Source of the DNA: an uncultured Oscillospiraceae bacterium
Lineage (GTDB): Bacteria; Bacillota; Clostridia; Oscillospirales; Ruminococcaceae
Length of the DNA stretch: 20,168 nt
Reading direction: 5' to 3'
Assembly (NCBI GenBank): GCA_934464775.1
Contig: CAKSKG010000032.1
Coordinates: 1-20,168 of the forward strand
Shown: positions 7,100 to 14,296 of the stretch, in pieces
How the letters are laid out: each line of letters starts with the position of its first letter
Position numbering within the stretch: the stretch's first letter is position 1
Translations under genes and position numbers: made by a program
The notes under the pieces: generated by a model
Databases searched by the model: none
Seen by the model: the letters and a program-made list of their open reading frames with translations, nothing else
Told to the model about the DNA's origin: nothing

Positions 7100-7130
7100 A
7101 CAGATAATGAAAAAAGAAAAAGAAGAAAAA

Positions 7131-7154
7131 GTGAAAAAGTGAAAAAGTGAAAAA
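7131..7154 (+). repeat. Three tandem GTGAAAAA units before the RBS
   Basis: Three perfect 8-bp units, preceded by A-rich GAAAAA degenerate units, run directly into GGAG (7155-7158), the RBS of the gene at 7166. Such repeats can change in number by slippage and would then alter the leader next to the RBS. Confidence 0.85.
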
Positions 7155-7165
7155 GGAGTGATTAT

Positions 7166-7798
7166 ATGAAATACGATATTTACTCGATAGGCATCATGAT
7201 AGCAGTCATCTCGTTCCTTGGATTCGTCCTTGAAAATTCATGGCTTGCAGTCACGAAAGGATTCATTGACAACAGAAATATGAATCTTCCGTTCCTCTTC
7301 GGCTACGGACTTCTGGTAACGGGAATGTATTACACTCTCGGAACACCGCAGGATATAATGCTCCTGGGAAAATACCCCGTGACGCTTACTCCGCTGGGAA
7401 ATGCGCTTACGTACTTCTTCCTCTGCATGGTGATAGTTTCGCTGGGTGAGATCGCACTGGGATACACAGTTGAAAAGCTCTGCGGCTTTGAATACTGGAA
7501 TTACACCCGTCTGCCGATGCACATCACAAAGTACACCTCGATACCCACAAGCATAGGCTTCGCATTCCTTATAACACTGTTCATGGGATATGCGTTCCCC
7601 GCTATCATGGATATCATTTCCACCTTCGGTACGGACAATATCCGCTCTGCGGCTGAGGTGCTTGTAGCTGCAATGGCTGTGGACTTCATCGCAAGCTTCG
7701 CAAGAATGTATAAGAACCGTTCCCTTTACGTCAAGTGGCGCATTGATCTGGACGATCTTAAAGAAAATATGCAGCTTAGGAATTTCAGATTAAAGTAA
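7166..7798 (+). CDS. CmpB-like putative ABC transporter permease (membrane protein)
   Basis: A 210-residue integral membrane protein with about five hydrophobic helices (residues about 8-28, 42-58, 78-100, 125-150, 160-180) and a charged C-terminal tail (YKNRSLYVKWRIDLDDLKENMQL). The arrangement LPFLFGYGLLVTG, then LGEIALGYTVEKLCGFEYWNY followed by a short loop, resembles the CmpB/putative ABC-transporter type IV family (PF06541), common in Clostridia. Actual function unknown; no ATPase gene is adjacent. RBS GGAG is 7 nt before ATG 7166. It is a single-gene unit: promoter-like region at 7068-7099 and a strong terminator at 7841-7884. Confidence 0.78.
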   Translation: MKYDIYSIGIMIAVISFLGFVLENSWLAVTKGFIDNRNMNLPFLFGYGLLVTGMYYTLGTPQDIMLLGKYPVTLTPLGNALTYFFLCMVIVSLGEIALGYTVEKLCGFEYWNYTRLPMHITKYTSIPTSIGFAFLITLFMGYAFPAIMDIISTFGTDNIRSAAEVLVAAMAVDFIASFARMYKNRSLYVKWRIDLDDLKENMQLRNFRLK

Positions 7799-7840
7799 AG
7801 ACGATCTCAGATATATCTGCTCTCATAAAATTCCATTGAA

Positions 7841-7884
7841 ACACTAAGCCCCCGCATAGATGCTATGCGGGGGCTTAGTGTTTT
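7841..7884 (+). terminator. Strong terminator after the CmpB-like gene
   Basis: Perfect 19-bp stem (7841-7859 with 7863-7881) closing a 3-nt loop ATG and running into TTTT (7881-7884). It separates the gene at 7166 from the amidase promoter 10 bp further on. Confidence 0.93.
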
Positions 7885-7893
7885 CGCAAACCT

Positions 7894-7922
7894 TTGACAA
7901 ATGCACGTTTATGTGATATAAT
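7894..7922 (+). promoter_or_regulatory. Amidase promoter
   Basis: Consensus -35 TTGACA (7894-7899), 17-bp spacer, consensus -10 TATAAT (7917-7922), with TGTGA immediately before the -10. Expected strong vegetative promoter. Confidence 0.93.
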
Positions 7923-7977
7923 TTCCTTAACGACAGTCTGCATATCAGACATTACTGAATAAAATAAGGTGATATTT

Positions 7978-9024
7978 ATGAAAAAAGCCCCAATCATATT
8001 AGCTATGGCATTTCTGCTGACCTCATTTTCCGCACAAGCAAATGCCGTCTCCGCCCAGTCCGAAGCAAAGATCACGGCGGAAAACATATCCGAAGAAAAT
8101 TCCCAGGGGATTTCCCACAAACTCTTTTCGGGAAAAGACAATGCTTCTTCGGAAGCATACGAGACCAGAAAGAAAACCGTAACAGCTTCCGATCCCGGCG
8201 GAGATACGGCGGAATATGACGGAGACGCCGAAACAGATCCCGCAGAATCAAATGAAAGCACCGCCGAGATCTCAACAAAAACAATAAAATGGGACAGCAG
8301 CTGGAAGTATGCGGATTTTTCAAAAATACATGATGATACGGTAACTCTTTACCGTGCTTCCTCCAACAGAAAAAACAAGGTGATCGCAGTAAACGCAGGT
8401 CACGGCACCTCTGACGGCTCCAAATACAAAACGCAGTGCCACCCCGACGGCACTCCCAAATATGTTACGGGAAGCACCGCATCGGGTGCGGTCTATTCGA
8501 CAGCCATTGCGGGAGGAATGGAATTTTCCGACGGCACTCCCGAAGCCGAAATGACATTAAAGACAGCACGCAGCATAAAGGACATTTTACTGGAAAAAGG
8601 CTACGATGTTCTTATGATACGTGACAGTGACGACTGCCGCCTCGACAATATCGCACGTACTGTTTTTGCAAATGAAAATGCCGACTGCCATATATCCATA
8701 CATTTTGATTCCACCAACAGCGACAAGGGCGCATTTTATATAGGCGTTCCCGATATAAAGGAATACAAGGCAATGTATCCCGTTTCAAAGTATTGGAAAA
8801 AGCACAACCGTCTCGGCAATTGCCTTATTGATTCATTAAAGGACAATAAAATTAAAATATACAGCAGCGGCTATATGGGCATCGACCTGACGCAGACCTC
8901 CTATTCCACTATCCCCTCCGTGGATCTGGAGCTTGGCGACAAGGCTACCGCCGTTGACGATAAATTCATTGCCAATGCATCACAGGGCGTACTCGAAGGA
9001 GTAAACAGCTTTTTCAAAAAATAA
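7978..9024 (+). CDS. Secreted N-acetylmuramoyl-L-alanine amidase (Amidase_3)
   Basis: Predicted 348-residue zinc amidase that cleaves the bond between MurNAc and the L-alanine of the peptide stem. N-terminal signal peptide (MKKAPIILAMAFLLTSFSAQANA, about 1-23), then a 100-residue low-complexity acidic/Ser/Thr linker, then the catalytic domain from about 134. Zinc ligands by family pattern: His142 in NAGHG, Glu191 in PEAEMTL, His242 in HISIHFDS; the likely catalytic Glu is 318 in VDLELGDKA. About 48 residues separate His142 and Glu191, an insertion typical of some clostridial members. No SLH, LysM or SH3 wall-binding module is seen. ATG 7978 follows AAGGTG by 6 nt; an upstream in-frame GTG at 7969 is less likely. 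Single-gene unit with its own promoter and terminator. Confidence 0.92.
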   Translation: MKKAPIILAMAFLLTSFSAQANAVSAQSEAKITAENISEENSQGISHKLFSGKDNASSEAYETRKKTVTASDPGGDTAEYDGDAETDPAESNESTAEISTKTIKWDSSWKYADFSKIHDDTVTLYRASSNRKNKVIAVNAGHGTSDGSKYKTQCHPDGTPKYVTGSTASGAVYSTAIAGGMEFSDGTPEAEMTLKTARSIKDILLEKGYDVLMIRDSDDCRLDNIARTVFANENADCHISIHFDSTNSDKGAFYIGVPDIKEYKAMYPVSKYWKKHNRLGNCLIDSLKDNKIKIYSSGYMGIDLTQTSYSTIPSVDLELGDKATAVDDKFIANASQGVLEGVNSFFKK

Positions 9025-9076
9025 GAGATCATTTCACAAAGCCTATGGCTGTGAGCAAGGCACATATTTCAATTAT

Positions 9077-9115
9077 AAAAACAAGCCGCTCGGATAACCC
9101 GAACGGCTTGTTTTT
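9077..9115. terminator. Bidirectional terminator between amidase and chemoreceptor
   Basis: Stem ACAAGCCG/CGGCTTGT (9081-9088, 9103-9110) with an inner TCGG/CCGA pair, flanked by A's on the left and T's on the right. It can end both the plus-strand amidase transcript and the minus-strand chemoreceptor transcript (stop at 9126). Confidence 0.88.
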
Positions 9116-9125
9116 ATATGCTGTA

Positions 9126-11102
9126 TTATTTCTTGAACTTAAATGTTCCAAGCAGATCTTTAAGTGAATTAGCCTGTCCCGAAAGCTCTTCGGAAGCGGC
9201 TGCGCTTTCCTCCGAGGTAGCCGAGTTGGTCTGAACAACTCCCGATATCTGCTCGATACCGATCGTCACCTGACTTATCATCTCTGCCTGCTCGTGGCTG
9301 GCGTTTGCGATGCGGTCAACAATATCCTTGACCTGCCCGGAGTAATCCTCCACCTGAGTTACGGAAGCTGCTGTCTGCTCTGTGATAGCCGTTCCGTTGC
9401 TTACGGCGGCAACAGCCTTTTCGATAAGCACCGTTGTATTCTTTGCGGCAGCCGCAGATTTTGAAGCAAGATTTCTTACCTCGTCCGCAACAACTGCAAA
9501 GCCCTTGCCTGCACTTCCTGCACGGGCAGCCTCAACAGCCGCATTGAGGGCAAGTATATTCGTCTGGAATGCAATATCCTCGATAGCCTTGATTATCTTG
9601 CCTATCTCGTTTGCGGAATCGCTGATATCGGACATTGCGGAGATAAGTCTGCGCATATCATCGTTTGCGGAATTGATGCATTCAACCGTCTGATCCACAA
9701 GACGCTTTCCGTCCTCGCAGTTCTGCGTATTGTGCTGAACTCTTGAAGAAATTGTCTCAACCGTTGCCGCAAGCTGCTCAATGGAAGAAGCCTGCTCGGC
9801 AGCGCCCTGCGCCAGTGACTGTGCGCCGCCCGATACCTGATCGGAGCCTGTGGAAACCTGATCTGCGGAAATATTTATTCTTGACATCGCATCGCTGAGA
9901 CGGATATTGATATTTGACAAAGAAGCATAGATCGAATGGTAATCACCATTGTAAAGCTCCTCGCCGCAGCGTGAGCCGACGTTGAAATTGCCGCCTGCCA
10001 TTTCACCCAGTATGTAGTCTATATCGCCGATCATAGCGTTCAGATCGTTCACTACGTTTGAAGCAGCCTTTGCCAGCATTCCCGTTTCGTCATTTATATT
10101 CACCTCGGGAACGGGGCTGGAAAGATCACCCTCAGCCAACGAATCCAGTCTTGATGCACACGCCTTAATACGTCCGCCGATGCTCTTTCCGAGAACCACC
10201 GCAATAGCCGCCGCAATAACCGCCATTACTATCATAAGTATAATGCCGATGTTTGCTGTGCGGTTGATGCTGTTCATAAAGTCGCTCTTGGGAGCAATTA
10301 TTGCCATTGACCAGCCGTTGGAATTTTCAATGGGAGAGATAGCCGCAACGGTCTTTACACCGTTCTGTGTGAATTCACGGTAGCCCTCTTCGCCGTTTTC
10401 CATTGCCTGATGTACCTCGGCAAGCTCCTTGTAGCTTTCGTCACCCTCTGCCGCAAGCTTCTGAACGTTAAGTCCGTTCTTTACATCATCGATATTATCC
10501 GAGGCAATGGTATTGCCCTCTGCGTCGATGATATATGCCTTTGAATTGGGGCTGACGGTAACGTCCTTGATGATATCGTTGAGAAACTCCTCATTGGGAA
10601 CAAAATAAACGCAGCCAACGGAAGTTCCGCCTGCTTCGCCGTTTTTCCATACGGGGGCGGAAATGATTATGGTAAGCTTTCCCGTCACATTTGAAACAAG
10701 AGGTTCGGAAACATTCGTCTTTCCTTCAAGCGCCTTTTTGAAATATTCACGGTCGGCATATGTATTTCCGTCAACACCGTTTCCGTCGGCGTCTATGAAG
10801 TTACCTCTTTCAAAGCCGTACTCCTCCGCTGTCTCGGCGAGCACCTCTTTTTTGGCTTCATCGGGAGCCGAAAGATTGTAGATAACGTTGTTCCTGCCCA
10901 TTTCGGAGGAAATATTTACGAAAGATTTAACTTCCCAGCGTATTCTGTCGGAAGCGATCTTTACCGTTTCGTCCATAGTCTGCTCAACAAGCTGTTCCGT
11001 AGAGCTTCTGCTAAGCACGACGAACACAACGCCCAGTATTATCAGCGATGCCGCCACAAGCGATATCATGCTGACTATTATCTTTTTGCCAATAGAATTC
11101 AT
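9126..11102 (-). CDS. Methyl-accepting chemotaxis protein
   Basis: A 658-residue transmembrane chemoreceptor. TM1 about 8-31; extracytoplasmic sensing region about 32-270 resembling a double CACHE domain (IDADGNGVDGNTYADREYFKKALEGKTNVSEP, then IDAEGNTIASDN in the second lobe); TM2 about 275-300; HAMP about 305-355; a long linker; and the methyl-accepting signalling domain, with the highly conserved tip IAFQTNILALNAAVEAARAG and FAVVADEVRNLASKSA. CACHE receptors bind small molecules such as amino acids or organic acids; the ligand here is not predictable. ATG 11102 is chosen over an upstream TTG at 11129; AAAGGGG lies 11 nt before it. It stands alone, with no other che gene nearby. Confidence 0.95.
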   Translation of the reverse strand: MNSIGKKIIVSMISLVAASLIILGVVFVVLSRSSTEQLVEQTMDETVKIASDRIRWEVKSFVNISSEMGRNNVIYNLSAPDEAKKEVLAETAEEYGFERGNFIDADGNGVDGNTYADREYFKKALEGKTNVSEPLVSNVTGKLTIIISAPVWKNGEAGGTSVGCVYFVPNEEFLNDIIKDVTVSPNSKAYIIDAEGNTIASDNIDDVKNGLNVQKLAAEGDESYKELAEVHQAMENGEEGYREFTQNGVKTVAAISPIENSNGWSMAIIAPKSDFMNSINRTANIGIILMIVMAVIAAAIAVVLGKSIGGRIKACASRLDSLAEGDLSSPVPEVNINDETGMLAKAASNVVNDLNAMIGDIDYILGEMAGGNFNVGSRCGEELYNGDYHSIYASLSNINIRLSDAMSRINISADQVSTGSDQVSGGAQSLAQGAAEQASSIEQLAATVETISSRVQHNTQNCEDGKRLVDQTVECINSANDDMRRLISAMSDISDSANEIGKIIKAIEDIAFQTNILALNAAVEAARAGSAGKGFAVVADEVRNLASKSAAAAKNTTVLIEKAVAAVSNGTAITEQTAASVTQVEDYSGQVKDIVDRIANASHEQAEMISQVTIGIEQISGVVQTNSATSEESAAASEELSGQANSLKDLLGTFKFKK

Positions 11103-11152
11103 AATAAAATTATCCCCTTTTCCAATCAAGAAAATATAATATTACAAATTTT

Positions 11153-11181
11153 ATTGTACCACAAAGCTTGGTAATAATCAA
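11153..11181 (-). promoter_or_regulatory. Chemoreceptor promoter
   Basis: Minus strand: TTGATT (11176-11181), 17-bp spacer, TACAAT (11153-11158), with TGTGG immediately before the -10. Good vegetative-type match; the flagellar sigma-28 pattern is not evident. Confidence 0.7.
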
Positions 11182-11283
11182 TAGTTTTTGTGATTTTTGT
11201 GAATATTTTCGGGTAATTAATCCTATTAATACTCAAAAAGCGGTCCGAAAGGGCAAAAAAATGCGAAAGTAATGCCTGTGCGG

Positions 11284-11312
11284 TTGACAAATGCTGATTT
11301 ATGTGCTATACT
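11284..11312 (+). promoter_or_regulatory. aspS promoter
   Basis: TTGACA (11284-11289), 17-bp spacer, TATACT (11307-11312) with TGTGC just upstream. The spacer is very similar to that of the amidase promoter at 7894. A leader of about 60 nt follows, containing a small GGGC/GCCC hairpin but no T-box motif. Confidence 0.88.
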
Positions 11313-11377
11313 ATAATATATTTTTGTGAAATGAAGTCAGGGCCTGCGCCCGTTTATATGAAAGGAAGTTATTTGCA

Positions 11378-12694
11378 ATGATTAAAGTCAGCGGCAGCAC
11401 CGTTATCGGTGAATTTGACCTTGCCGAAACGCTTGAAAAGGACGGTCAGGAGACCGAATTTTCCGCCTGCGTTCATAAGGTAAAGAAAATGGGCGGCTTT
11501 GCGTTCGTTATCCTCCGCACAGCACGCTATCTTATCCAGTCCGTTTATGATGAAAAGGAATGCTCCGACAGCCTTGACGGCATCAAGGAAGGCTGCTATG
11601 TTACCGTAAAGGGTATCGTAAAGAAAGAGGACCGTGCTTATAACGGTCTGGAGATCCACCTTACAGGCATCAAGCTGCTTTCAAAGCCCTCCGCAGAATA
11701 TCCTCTGAAGGTATCACAGCGTTCACTTGGCTGCGGTCTTGACATCAATCTTGACCTCAGAAGCGTTTCTCTCAGAAATCCCCGTGAGCGTGCGGTGTTC
11801 AAGTTCCAGGAAGGTGTTGCCGAGGCTTTCAGAAGGTTCATGATGGAGAACAACTTCACCGAGATCCATACACCTAAGATAGTAGCACAGGGCGCAGAGG
11901 GCGGCGCAAACATTTTCCGCCTTGAATATTTTGAAAAGGAAGCTTTCCTGAACCAGTCTCCTCAGTTCTACAAGCAGGCTGCCGTTGCTTTCTTCGACAG
12001 AGTATTCGAGATCGCACCCGTATACCGTGCCGAGAAGCACTCCACATCACGTCACCTTAACGAATATATCGGACTTGACTTTGAAATGGCTTACATCAAC
12101 GATATGTATGATGTAATGGATATGGAAACAGCAATGCTCCGCTATATGATGAAATATCTCAAGGAAAACTATGCTCACGAGATCAATATGCTGGGCGCAG
12201 ATATCCCCGAGATCACAGAGATCCCCGCTATCAAGTTCGAGGACGCAGTTACACTTATCAGAGGCAGCAAGGCAAAGAACAAGTTTGACCTTGAACCCGA
12301 GGACGAGGTATTCCTCTGCGACTACGCAAAGAAGGAATACGGCACAGAGTTCATCTTTGTAACAAACTTCCCCTCCTCAAAGCCTCCTTTCTATGCAATG
12401 AACGATAAGGAAGATCCCAGAACAGCCTGCAAGTTCGACCTTCTTTTCAGAGGTCTTGAGATCACAACAGGCGGTCAGAGAATCCACAATTACGAAGAGC
12501 AGGTAGAGAAGATGAAGGCACAGGGTCTTGATCCCGCTGACTTCGAGAGCTACTTACAGAGCCACAAGTACGGTATGCCTCCTCACGGCGGTCTCGGTAT
12601 CGGACTTGAAAGACTTGTTATGAAGCTTCTCGGTCTTCAGAACATCAGACAGGCTTCCATGTTCCCCAGAGATATCACACGTCTCCTTCCGTAA
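11378..12694 (+). CDS. aspS: Archaeal-type aspartate--tRNA ligase (probably non-discriminating, Asp/Asn)
   Basis: A 438-residue class II synthetase charging Asp onto tRNA(Asp) and, if non-discriminating, tRNA(Asn). The N-terminal OB-fold anticodon-binding domain is about 1-110. The catalytic core has motif 2 (FEIAPVYRAEKHSTSRHLNEY, about 211-231) and motif 3 (GGLGIGLERLVMKLLG, about 405-420), ending FPRDITRLLP, the archaeal/eukaryal AspRS signature rather than AsnRS. It is about 150 residues shorter than bacterial AspRS because it lacks the inserted GAD domain. Clostridia often carry this enzyme alongside a bacterial AspRS or in a tRNA-dependent transamidation route with GatCAB. RBS AAAGGAAG is 9 nt before ATG 11378. 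Codon choice (AAG, GAG, CTT/CTC) looks like that of a highly expressed gene. AsnRS is the main alternative name. Confidence 0.88.
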   Translation: MIKVSGSTVIGEFDLAETLEKDGQETEFSACVHKVKKMGGFAFVILRTARYLIQSVYDEKECSDSLDGIKEGCYVTVKGIVKKEDRAYNGLEIHLTGIKLLSKPSAEYPLKVSQRSLGCGLDINLDLRSVSLRNPRERAVFKFQEGVAEAFRRFMMENNFTEIHTPKIVAQGAEGGANIFRLEYFEKEAFLNQSPQFYKQAAVAFFDRVFEIAPVYRAEKHSTSRHLNEYIGLDFEMAYINDMYDVMDMETAMLRYMMKYLKENYAHEINMLGADIPEITEIPAIKFEDAVTLIRGSKAKNKFDLEPEDEVFLCDYAKKEYGTEFIFVTNFPSSKPPFYAMNDKEDPRTACKFDLLFRGLEITTGGQRIHNYEEQVEKMKAQGLDPADFESYLQSHKYGMPPHGGLGIGLERLVMKLLGLQNIRQASMFPRDITRLLP

Positions 12695-12716
12695 TTTCAT
12701 ATTACCGAAAGCATAT

Positions 12717-12754
12717 AGCCATTGCTGCATATCATTTGCGGCAATGGCTTTTTT
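12717..12754 (+). terminator. aspS terminator
   Basis: Stem AGCCATTGC (12717-12725) with GCAATGGCT (12741-12749), running into TTTTTT, 23 bp after the aspS stop. Confidence 0.9.
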
Positions 12755-12761
12755 ATATACC

Positions 12762-12789
12762 AAAAAGGCGGCGCACAAAGCACCGCCTT
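12762..12789 (-). terminator. folC terminator, displaced by a MITE
   Basis: Arms AAGGCGG (12765-12771) and CCGCCTT (12783-12789), with A's at 12762-12766 giving a U-tract on minus RNA. It would end folC transcripts, but a 180-bp MITE now separates it from the folC stop; the last T's of the stem coincide with the MITE's TTAA. Confidence 0.75.
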
Positions 12790-12967
12790 AAGGTCGCCTC
12801 TAAAAACCATAGTGCCTCAGATGCGCAGTCAGATTTTTCGTCAGATTGTATAGAAATTTCGCAGGCATACTGCCGTATGTCAAGAAATTTATGTGCAAGA
12901 TGACGGAAAATCTGCAAGCAGATGAGGTACTATGGCTTTAGCCGGTGGTTTTTAGAGGTGACCTTAA
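12788..12967 (-). mobile_element. 180-bp MITE, copy 2 (inverted)
   Basis: Reverse-complement copy of 5112-5291, with TTAA at both ends (12788-12791, 12964-12967) and inverted repeats GGTCGCCTCTAAAAACC and GGTTTTTAGAGGTGACC. By eye only two positions differ between copies. It ends 5 bp from the folC stop codon, so it is now transcribed as part of the folC 3' untranslated region. Core hairpin at 12860-12884. Confidence 0.9.
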
Positions 12968-12972
12968 AATAT

Positions 12973-14232
12973 TTATCCGTTGTTTCCGTATTTTTGGAGC
13001 GCAGCCGCCAGATAAAGCGAGCCGCCGATAACAACAACTCCCTTTTCTCCCGCATAGATGCACGCCTTTGTATAAGCGTCACGGAGACTTGCCGCTTCAC
13101 CGTTTGAAAATCTCTCGGCGACTGTCGGAGCAAATACCGCATTCCTGAAAAATCCGTCAACACAATATGCCTTGTCGATATACGGCGTGATATAGTCCAG
13201 GGAATGCTCCCAGTCCTTGTTGTCCAGCATACCGCATACCATTACCTTTGGACGGCATCTTATCTTTTTCACCACTTCGGAAAGAGTTCTCATTCCGTCG
13301 GGATTGTGTGCGCCGTCAATAATTATCATAGGGCCGCTTTCCTGTATCACCTGACACCTTGAGGGCACAGCCGCCTTGAAAACGCCGTTGTATATATCCT
13401 TTCGGCTGATAAGAAAGCCCTGACGTGCCGCTTCCTTTGCGGCTTCAATAGCCGTAAGTGCATTTTTTATCTGATGCTCCCCTGCCATTGATACCTTGTA
13501 AAGCCGCTCCTTATAGAAAAAGCTGCTTCCCGTTATATCGGAGGAAATAACACGCAGTCTCCGCTCATCGGGAATTATAAGCTGGGAGCTTTCGGTTATC
13601 GCTTTCATCTCGATCACATCGACCGCTCCCGCTGGATTGCCGCTCTGGAGAATGCAGGGACTGCCGCTTTTGATTATACCTGCCTTGTGCCGTGCGATAG
13701 CTTCAACGGTATCTCCAAGAATAGCCGTGTGGTCAAGGGATATGGAGGTTATCACCGAGCAAACGGGAGGCTCAATGATATTTGTGCAGTCCAGAAGTCC
13801 GCCCAACCCCGTTTCAAGAATAACTATCTCGCACTTCATTGCCGCAAAATACATGAACGCAAAGGCGGTGGTTATCTCAAACTGGGAATATCCGCTCTCG
13901 CCCGTTTCACGGATAATGGGAATCACCTGCTCCGCCAGCTCACACAAATGCTCATCGGAAATTTCCTCGCCGTCTATCATTATCCTGTCGTTGTAGCGAT
14001 AGATAAAGGGCGAAACGAACTCACCCGTGCGGTAGCCTGCCGCCTGAAATATCTCCGACAGCATACGCACCGTTGAACCTTTTCCGTTGGTTCCCGCAAC
14101 ATGGATAAATTCCAGCCTGTTCTGCGGGTCGCCCAGCCGATGCATAAGCTCCCTGAACCGTGAAAGATTCGTAACGGGACGGCCTCCCTTGGTATACTGA
14201 CCGATAAATTCCATTACCTCATGTATATCCAT
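12973..14232 (-). CDS. folC: Bifunctional folylpolyglutamate synthase / dihydrofolate synthase
   Basis: A 419-residue cytoplasmic Mur-ligase-type enzyme that makes dihydrofolate from dihydropteroate and glutamate and adds further glutamates to folate cofactors. N-terminal helix MDIHEVMEFIG; ATP P-loop HVAGTNGKGST (44-54); FVSPFIYRYNDRI substrate loop; GLGGLLDCTN; SISLDHTAILG plus IARHKAGIIK, the FolC signature region; and a C-terminal glutamate-ligase domain with DGAHNPDG. Length matches the family. RBS AGGAGG 7 nt before ATG 14232. It follows two TPR-like genes, separated by a terminator-like hairpin (14252-14276), leaving little room for its own promoter, so it probably depends on read-through. 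No other folate gene is in the window. Confidence 0.95.
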   Translation of the reverse strand: MDIHEVMEFIGQYTKGGRPVTNLSRFRELMHRLGDPQNRLEFIHVAGTNGKGSTVRMLSEIFQAAGYRTGEFVSPFIYRYNDRIMIDGEEISDEHLCELAEQVIPIIRETGESGYSQFEITTAFAFMYFAAMKCEIVILETGLGGLLDCTNIIEPPVCSVITSISLDHTAILGDTVEAIARHKAGIIKSGSPCILQSGNPAGAVDVIEMKAITESSQLIIPDERRLRVISSDITGSSFFYKERLYKVSMAGEHQIKNALTAIEAAKEAARQGFLISRKDIYNGVFKAAVPSRCQVIQESGPMIIIDGAHNPDGMRTLSEVVKKIRCRPKVMVCGMLDNKDWEHSLDYITPYIDKAYCVDGFFRNAVFAPTVAERFSNGEAASLRDAYTKACIYAGEKGVVVIGGSLYLAAALQKYGNNG

Positions 14233-14251
14233 TCAAATTCCTCCTGTATGC

Positions 14252-14276
14252 AAAAACGCCGCTCGTATGAACGGCG
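14252..14276 (-). terminator. Terminator or attenuator between the TPR pair and folC
   Basis: Stem CGCCG/CGGCG extended to about 8 bp including one G-T pair (14257-14276), with AAAAA at 14252-14256 giving U's on minus RNA. A second small hairpin, GTGCC/GGCAC, lies just upstream. It sits only 13 bp before the folC RBS, so it may attenuate rather than fully stop transcription. Confidence 0.75.
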
Positions 14277-14296
14277 ATCGTGCCTTTGCAGGCACA

